Positions 14,918 to 19,037 of a stretch of DNA of 19,037 nt are shown piece by piece. Position numbers and translations under genes: made by a program. The notes beneath the pieces were generated by a model. The model saw nothing but the letters and a program-made list of their open reading frames with translations. It did not search any database and had not been told where the DNA came from. The DNA is from CAZAXU01 sp964489245. Its GTDB lineage: Bacteria > Bacteroidota > Bacteroidia > Flavobacteriales > Flavobacteriaceae. The stretch is taken from NCBI GenBank assembly GCA_964489245.1, contig CAZAXU010000039.1, positions 1 to 19,037 of the forward strand. Reading direction: 5' to 3'. The stretch's first letter is position 1, and each line of letters opens with the position of its first letter.

Positions 14918-16926
14918 GATTTCAAAATTACTTTTTCATCGTGTTTTAAGACAATTTTATTAAAAAAATCTTTTATCTCCCTATACCTTATACTTGGAAT
15001 AATTGATGCATTTATTTTGGTTTCAACAATCAAAAAAACTTTGTTGTTCTCCTTCTTAATATTATAAGAAAAAGAACCTAGATCATCCGGAAGAGTGTAA
15101 ACCGTATTCTTTGGAATTTTTTCAATGCTCAAAGAACTTGGAATATCAATAACAATTTCATATCTATCCATTCTTGGAAAACCAAAATATATCGGATAAT
15201 GTCTTATATCGGATTTGAATATATTTTCTTTATCTTTTAAAAATAATAATGGTGAAAAAAATATCTTATCCCCAACTTCTTCAATGGTATTTTCTAAACT
15301 AAATTGCGCTACAACTTTAAGTGGCTTTTCTAACTTATTAGTATTACTAACTCTTACATTTTTAACCAAAAAACCATCATACTTTTCTTCAATTTTTTTG
15401 ATAATTACATCTTTTGATAAATCAGAATATTTATTTCTAAAAATCAACGCATAAGAATTTAAATAGGTTTCCATCAACATTCCACTAATTTCATAATTGT
15501 CTGATAATTTCACATTCACTCTCTTATGATTCAAACTATATTTTTTTGGGAAAAGATCAACTTCTGCGGACGAACCATTTTTTCTGATAATTCGCCCCAT
15601 CCAATTCATTGCCCTGCGAGGCAAAACATCAGGCTGACTATATTTTTCAGTGGCATCAAGTAAAATCACATCATCTAAAACTTCTACTCCGGAAATTACA
15701 TAATTAAAACCATCAAGAGTTGGAAAAATAGGGATACCATGATCTTCTGAACTAACGAGAATGGGGTTTGCTTGTAATCCTGCCTTTCTAAGCATCGCCG
15801 TCAAAATCAAATTAATTTCTGCAACATTTCCCTCTCCTTTATTATACGCCTTTTTGACACCAATGTCTGTATATTTTCCGTACAATCCATTCCATTTAAT
15901 TTTATTTTTGACAAAATTGAGTATCAAATTTATTTTCTGCTTTTGTGTATGAGCGGGTTTGACCAAGCCCGATAAATCTTCATCAAAATATTTAGTTTTG
16001 TTGAGCTGCGATCCAAACCCTGAATTTTCATAAATTGTTTTAGTTACATCATCCCAATTTTTTGCAAAACTTTTACGAACACTATTTGGATATTTGACTC
16101 CCGAGAGTTCAAAATTAATCTTTCCTATATAATTTTGAATATCGTTCATATATGGCTCTTCTTTTATTGCAGGAATATCTGTCAATTTTGCTTTATAAAC
16201 ATTCTCATTAAGCTCTATATGCTCTCTAGTCACATCTGTTCTTGTCGGCACCCAACCACCTCCACTCCTAACTTTATTACTAAAGCTTATTGTTCTTGGG
16301 CGGGTATTTATTTCTACCCTCGCAGAATAATATTTACTCGCCTCATACTGAAAAATAAAATATTCAGGAATGACTATCTTGGCTTCAAAATATTTTATCG
16401 GGATGGTTTTTTGAAAAATCACATCACTTATATTGCCAATATACGGTGATGTTATTGTATACTCCCATTCCACAATACTTCCTTCGGAAAGATTTGGCAT
16501 TGTGAACTTCTTTTCAAACCAAAACTTATTTATTCTCTCCTTAAAGATATCCTTTCTAGACAGTTTTGTTTTTTTTATTTTTCCATTCACCAAATTATAA
16601 GTATATGCTTTTATACTCACTTTTTCATCTCTATTTCTCTTTGTAAATAATTTTATCTTCTTGGTCGCATGTTCAAATCCATCTTTATTTTTCAAAAGTA
16701 CCCTCTCATGCACCTTAGTAACAAGTCGCCAACCTATGCTTTCATCTGCGGTATAATATGTTTTTCTTTCCTTAAACAGAACAACGGCATCACTTTCTTT
16801 ATACTTTTCAGAATTTTTTATTTTAAATTCATCTTTTGAAATTTTTCCAATTTTCTCGATTTGAGCATCAGATATAAAATATCCGACAAAAAACAGTATA
16901 AAAATACAAATAGTGCTTTTTTTCAT
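14908..16926 (-). CDS. DUF3857 protein with degenerate transglutaminase-like domain
   Basis: A 672-residue secreted protein: signal peptide at about 1-21 (GYFISDAQ), DUF3857-type beta domain at about 45-250, transglutaminase-like core at about 325-430, and a C-terminal beta-rich region. In the core, the position of the catalytic Cys (normally GDCKD) reads GEGNVAE at 364-370, with Val368 in place of Cys. The His position reads FNYVI with Tyr409, and only Asp424 in LLDATEKY remains. It is therefore predicted to be inactive as a protease or transglutaminase and to act in binding or scaffolding. Its ATG is 2 bp past the stop of the 640-residue paralogue. The family is common in Bacteroidota but its biological role is unknown to me. 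Confidence 0.87.
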   Translation of the reverse strand: MKKSTICIFILFFVGYFISDAQIEKIGKISKDEFKIKNSEKYKESDAVVLFKERKTYYTADESIGWRLVTKVHERVLLKNKDGFEHATKKIKLFTKRNRDEKVSIKAYTYNLVNGKIKKTKLSRKDIFKERINKFWFEKKFTMPNLSEGSIVEWEYTITSPYIGNISDVIFQKTIPIKYFEAKIVIPEYFIFQYEASKYYSARVEINTRPRTISFSNKVRSGGGWVPTRTDVTREHIELNENVYKAKLTDIPAIKEEPYMNDIQNYIGKINFELSGVKYPNSVRKSFAKNWDDVTKTIYENSGFGSQLNKTKYFDEDLSGLVKPAHTQKQKINLILNFVKNKIKWNGLYGKYTDIGVKKAYNKGEGNVAEINLILTAMLRKAGLQANPILVSSEDHGIPIFPTLDGFNYVISGVEVLDDVILLDATEKYSQPDVLPRRAMNWMGRIIRKNGSSAEVDLFPKKYSLNHKRVNVKLSDNYEISGMLMETYLNSYALIFRNKYSDLSKDVIIKKIEEKYDGFLVKNVRVSNTNKLEKPLKVVAQFSLENTIEEVGDKIFFSPLLFLKDKENIFKSDIRHYPIYFGFPRMDRYEIVIDIPSSLSIEKIPKNTVYTLPDDLGSFSYNIKKENNKVFLIVETKINASIIPSIRYREIKDFFNKIVLKHDEKVILKSNK

Positions 16927-16928
16927 GA

Positions 16929-18851
16929 TTAATTATTTTTTAAAATTATTGATTTTTTTACATCTTGTCTATTCACATCCTTTAAAAACTGAAGAAAATC
17001 ATCATAATCTTCTTTCGGATATAAACCCTCTTTTAACAAAAAATATCTTCTAAAATTGATCTCGCTATCTGAAACTTTATTATATGCAACCTTATATGTC
17101 CCAAATTTTGAGTTAATTATTGTGTCTTTAGGAAAATAGGAAAATATATACTTTGGCGGTAGAATAATTTTTAATTCGGCTTTTTCTAAAAAACCCTCTT
17201 CAATATATAGAGGCTGTGTTCTTTTTGGATTTCTTCGTGGCACGTCGCTAAAAACATTCAAAACATTAGGTCTCAAGACATATTCTTTCCCTTCTAACTT
17301 TTTGAAATAATTATCAGCACTAAATTTTAGTTTTTCTATGAAAAAAATATTTGTTTTATCATTTTCAAATCCAACTTCCTCCAAATGCAAATTCATCAAA
17401 TCTGAAAATCTCTGCTTATAATAATCTTCCTTTTCTTTCTTATTTAAATAAGCTTTCTCATATTTCCAATCATAAGCTTTTCCATAACTTTTTATGTATA
17501 CATTTGCATCTAACCCCTTGTCATCCAACAAATTGATTTGCCCCGTGGTCTCAACCAAATTATCAAAATCATTATATTTTTTTGTTCTGGAAATTTTGCT
17601 ATCATTCTCTTTAACAATTAATACATCTCTATCGTCTGTAAACCCTCCAATATAAGAAAAAGGAATTTTTTGATTGGTACATTCCAACCAAATTGTATCT
17701 TTCTGACTTGGCAATGCCAAAATAGCATGACTCCCTTGAATTCCCACTATGTTCTTATCTATGTCTTTTCTATCTCCGGCATAAACAATAGTATAATATG
17801 ATGGCACACCGGCTACATCCAGCAATGACTTAGTATAATTCACCAAAGCCTTACAGTCTCCATAGCCTTTCTCATCTACTTCATTCGCAGGAATAGGGCG
17901 CCAACCACCCACACCTATTTGCACACTGACATATCTTGTTTTTTGTTGCATATATTGATAGATTCGCCTGGCTTTTTCAATATCATTATTTGCCCCCTTG
18001 ACCAAGTTTAAAATCTCTCTCTTGGTTTTTTCTCCTAATTTTTTTCTCCCCTTTAACAGATTGTTTATCATCCAATCCCCCAATTCTTTCCAGCTTGAAG
18101 CTTTTCCTTTTATTCCGGCTAAAGAAAATTTATTCACCGAAAAATCAACATTCGCAATAATTTCGGAAAAAGGAGGGGCATAAGGCTCGCGTTTTATGGA
18201 TTTTGCCTGCTCTAGCCAATAACTCATCATATGATCTGAAGCTTGTTTTTTTACATTAAAGGCTTCTAATTTTTTTTCATGATAAAAAAGTTTCATCTCA
18301 TTTGGAAAACTTATTGTATAACTACTACTCTCAACAGACAAATAATAGTTGTTTATTGGAAAATATCTCGGAATAAAAGCAGTATTTGACGTCCTTATTT
18401 GATAAGACATCTCAATTGTATAAGGATAGTTTTTAGGAATATATCTATAAAATAATATCCGATTATCATTATACAAAGAAAAGCCATCAGATGCCGAATA
18501 GTCTTTAATTTCCTTACTTTTTACACTTTTGATCTTTCTTCCCAAAGCATCATAAATATTGATTTTTATTTTTTTTACTTTGTAAAAGTCATTGTATTCA
18601 ACCATAAAATCTCCATAGTTATCCCCCTTTGAATTTAATATCGTAATAATTTTCTTTCTATCAACCAGCATGTCATTATCTGACTGAATTTTTACATCTG
18701 TCATGTCTTTCCTAATGACAGCATTTACATCTTGCTTCAATTCTTCAGAAATTTCAAGCGAGCTGTAGGCAATATTCTGTGCGCCAAGTAAACTAGGAAG
18801 TGAAATCAAAAAAAACGTGAGAAACCTAAACTGGTAAAGTGAAAAAACCAT
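16929..18851 (-). CDS. DUF3857 protein with intact transglutaminase-like domain
   Basis: A 640-residue secreted protein. The signal peptide (residues about 1-24, ending LLGAQ) is followed by a DUF3857-type domain (about 50-230), a transglutaminase-like core (about 285-395) and a C-terminal beta domain. The triad looks intact: Cys333 in GYGDCKALVNY, His375 in GSHAILAL and Glu390 in WLECTNQ, where Asp is more usual but Glu is plausible. GGWRPIPANEV precedes the Cys. Such folds may cleave or cross-link peptides in the envelope; the substrate is unknown. It heads the minus-strand block, with the inactive paralogue 2 bp downstream. By eye this gene and its partner are more AT-rich than argF or nadE. 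ATG 18849-18851 is the only Met placed to give a full signal peptide. Confidence 0.88.
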   Translation of the reverse strand: MVFSLYQFRFLTFFLISLPSLLGAQNIAYSSLEISEELKQDVNAVIRKDMTDVKIQSDNDMLVDRKKIITILNSKGDNYGDFMVEYNDFYKVKKIKINIYDALGRKIKSVKSKEIKDYSASDGFSLYNDNRILFYRYIPKNYPYTIEMSYQIRTSNTAFIPRYFPINNYYLSVESSSYTISFPNEMKLFYHEKKLEAFNVKKQASDHMMSYWLEQAKSIKREPYAPPFSEIIANVDFSVNKFSLAGIKGKASSWKELGDWMINNLLKGRKKLGEKTKREILNLVKGANNDIEKARRIYQYMQQKTRYVSVQIGVGGWRPIPANEVDEKGYGDCKALVNYTKSLLDVAGVPSYYTIVYAGDRKDIDKNIVGIQGSHAILALPSQKDTIWLECTNQKIPFSYIGGFTDDRDVLIVKENDSKISRTKKYNDFDNLVETTGQINLLDDKGLDANVYIKSYGKAYDWKYEKAYLNKKEKEDYYKQRFSDLMNLHLEEVGFENDKTNIFFIEKLKFSADNYFKKLEGKEYVLRPNVLNVFSDVPRRNPKRTQPLYIEEGFLEKAELKIILPPKYIFSYFPKDTIINSKFGTYKVAYNKVSDSEINFRRYFLLKEGLYPKEDYDDFLQFLKDVNRQDVKKSIILKNN

Positions 18852-18904
18852 AAATAAAATTTAGATAGACGTCATCTATTAGATACATCCAGGCAGCAAT
18901 TTAA

Positions 18905-18912
18905 CAAAAATA
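18905..18912 (-). promoter_or_regulatory. Possible -7 box of the DUF3857 block
   Basis: The minus strand reads TATTTTTG, matching TAnnTTTG, 53 bases upstream of the 640-residue gene. No TTG occurs at the expected -33 position, and such A/T runs are common here, so this is weak. Confidence 0.3.
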
Positions 18913-18976
18913 TTGGAGTTTATCACTGATTTTTTATGGTTTAAGTGCTTTTTTTGAAACATCTTTCTTTTGAATA

Positions 18977-19037
18977 TCACACTAATCCGGCTTCTCGGCG
19001 TGCTGATAAGCACCTAAATCTGGGCTCTGCGTACGAT
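18977..19037. other. GC-richer unidentified sequence at the window edge
   Basis: The last 60 or so bases are visibly richer in G and C than the flanking DNA and contain a small hairpin (GTGCT, GATA loop, AGCAC; 19000-19013). On the minus strand a frame is open from the edge to a TGA at 18977-18979 (19 codons, including PRFRCLSARREAGLV). It could be the end of a gene, part of a structured RNA, or the edge of an element. I cannot tell which. Confidence 0.35.

Noticed and set aside
16929..18851. Horizontally acquired island
   Set aside because: The DUF3857 block looks more AT-rich by eye, but there is no integrase, direct-repeat boundary or tRNA, and these families are ordinary in Bacteroidota.

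Overview
The window looks like a chromosomal segment of a Flavobacteriia-type member of the Bacteroidota. This rests on AT-rich DNA, -7 boxes of the form TAnnTTTG with few Shine-Dalgarno sites, a PorV/PorQ-type outer-membrane protein, DUF3857 transglutaminase-like proteins, a TlpA-like thioredoxin with a long N-terminal extension, and an ABC-F protein of the YbiT branch. I see no tRNA, rRNA, CRISPR array, transposase, integrase or prophage gene. No gene-free stretch exceeds 300 bases; the longest is about 270 bases, between the ybjQ-like gene and mscS.

Layout. From the left: a short tandem repeat, then nadE and an alpha-oxoamine synthase, both on the minus strand. An ABC-F ATPase and a secreted thioredoxin-fold protein follow on the plus strand. 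They converge, across a hairpin terminator, on an E. coli-type ornithine carbamoyltransferase on the minus strand with its own promoter. Next is a tight minus-strand cluster of ybjQ-like, an overlooked 39-residue membrane protein, and sanA. mscS is divergent from that cluster and ends in a perfect 32-bp palindrome with a T-rich tail. A D-2-hydroxyacid dehydrogenase, argS and msrB follow on the plus strand. The right-hand 5.5 kb is a minus-strand block: two tandem DUF3857/transglutaminase-like proteins 2 bp apart, a 120-residue membrane-anchored protein, and a PorV2-like barrel whose ATG directly follows the preceding stop codon. The last roughly 60 bases are visibly GC-richer and unidentified.

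How the genes fit together. The left and centre are mostly housekeeping: NAD synthesis, a lipid-base or related condensing enzyme, translation (ABC-F, ArgS), arginine/citrulline metabolism, osmotic safety valve, and protein repair (MsrB). The right block is envelope-directed: every product has a signal peptide or membrane anchor. The first transglutaminase-like protein keeps a plausible Cys-His-acid triad; the second has lost the Cys and His, which suggests an enzyme/pseudoenzyme pair.

Several long reading frames were shortened because their first codons lie at or upstream of likely promoter elements (oxoamine synthase, hydroxyacid dehydrogenase, argS). sanA was shortened because its long form needs a TTG start. 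The items most worth following up are the lopsided ATP sites of the ABC-F protein, the 39-residue gene in the ybjQ-sanA cluster, the active/inactive transglutaminase pair, and the duplicated element upstream of mscS. I found no clearly new defence or mobile system.
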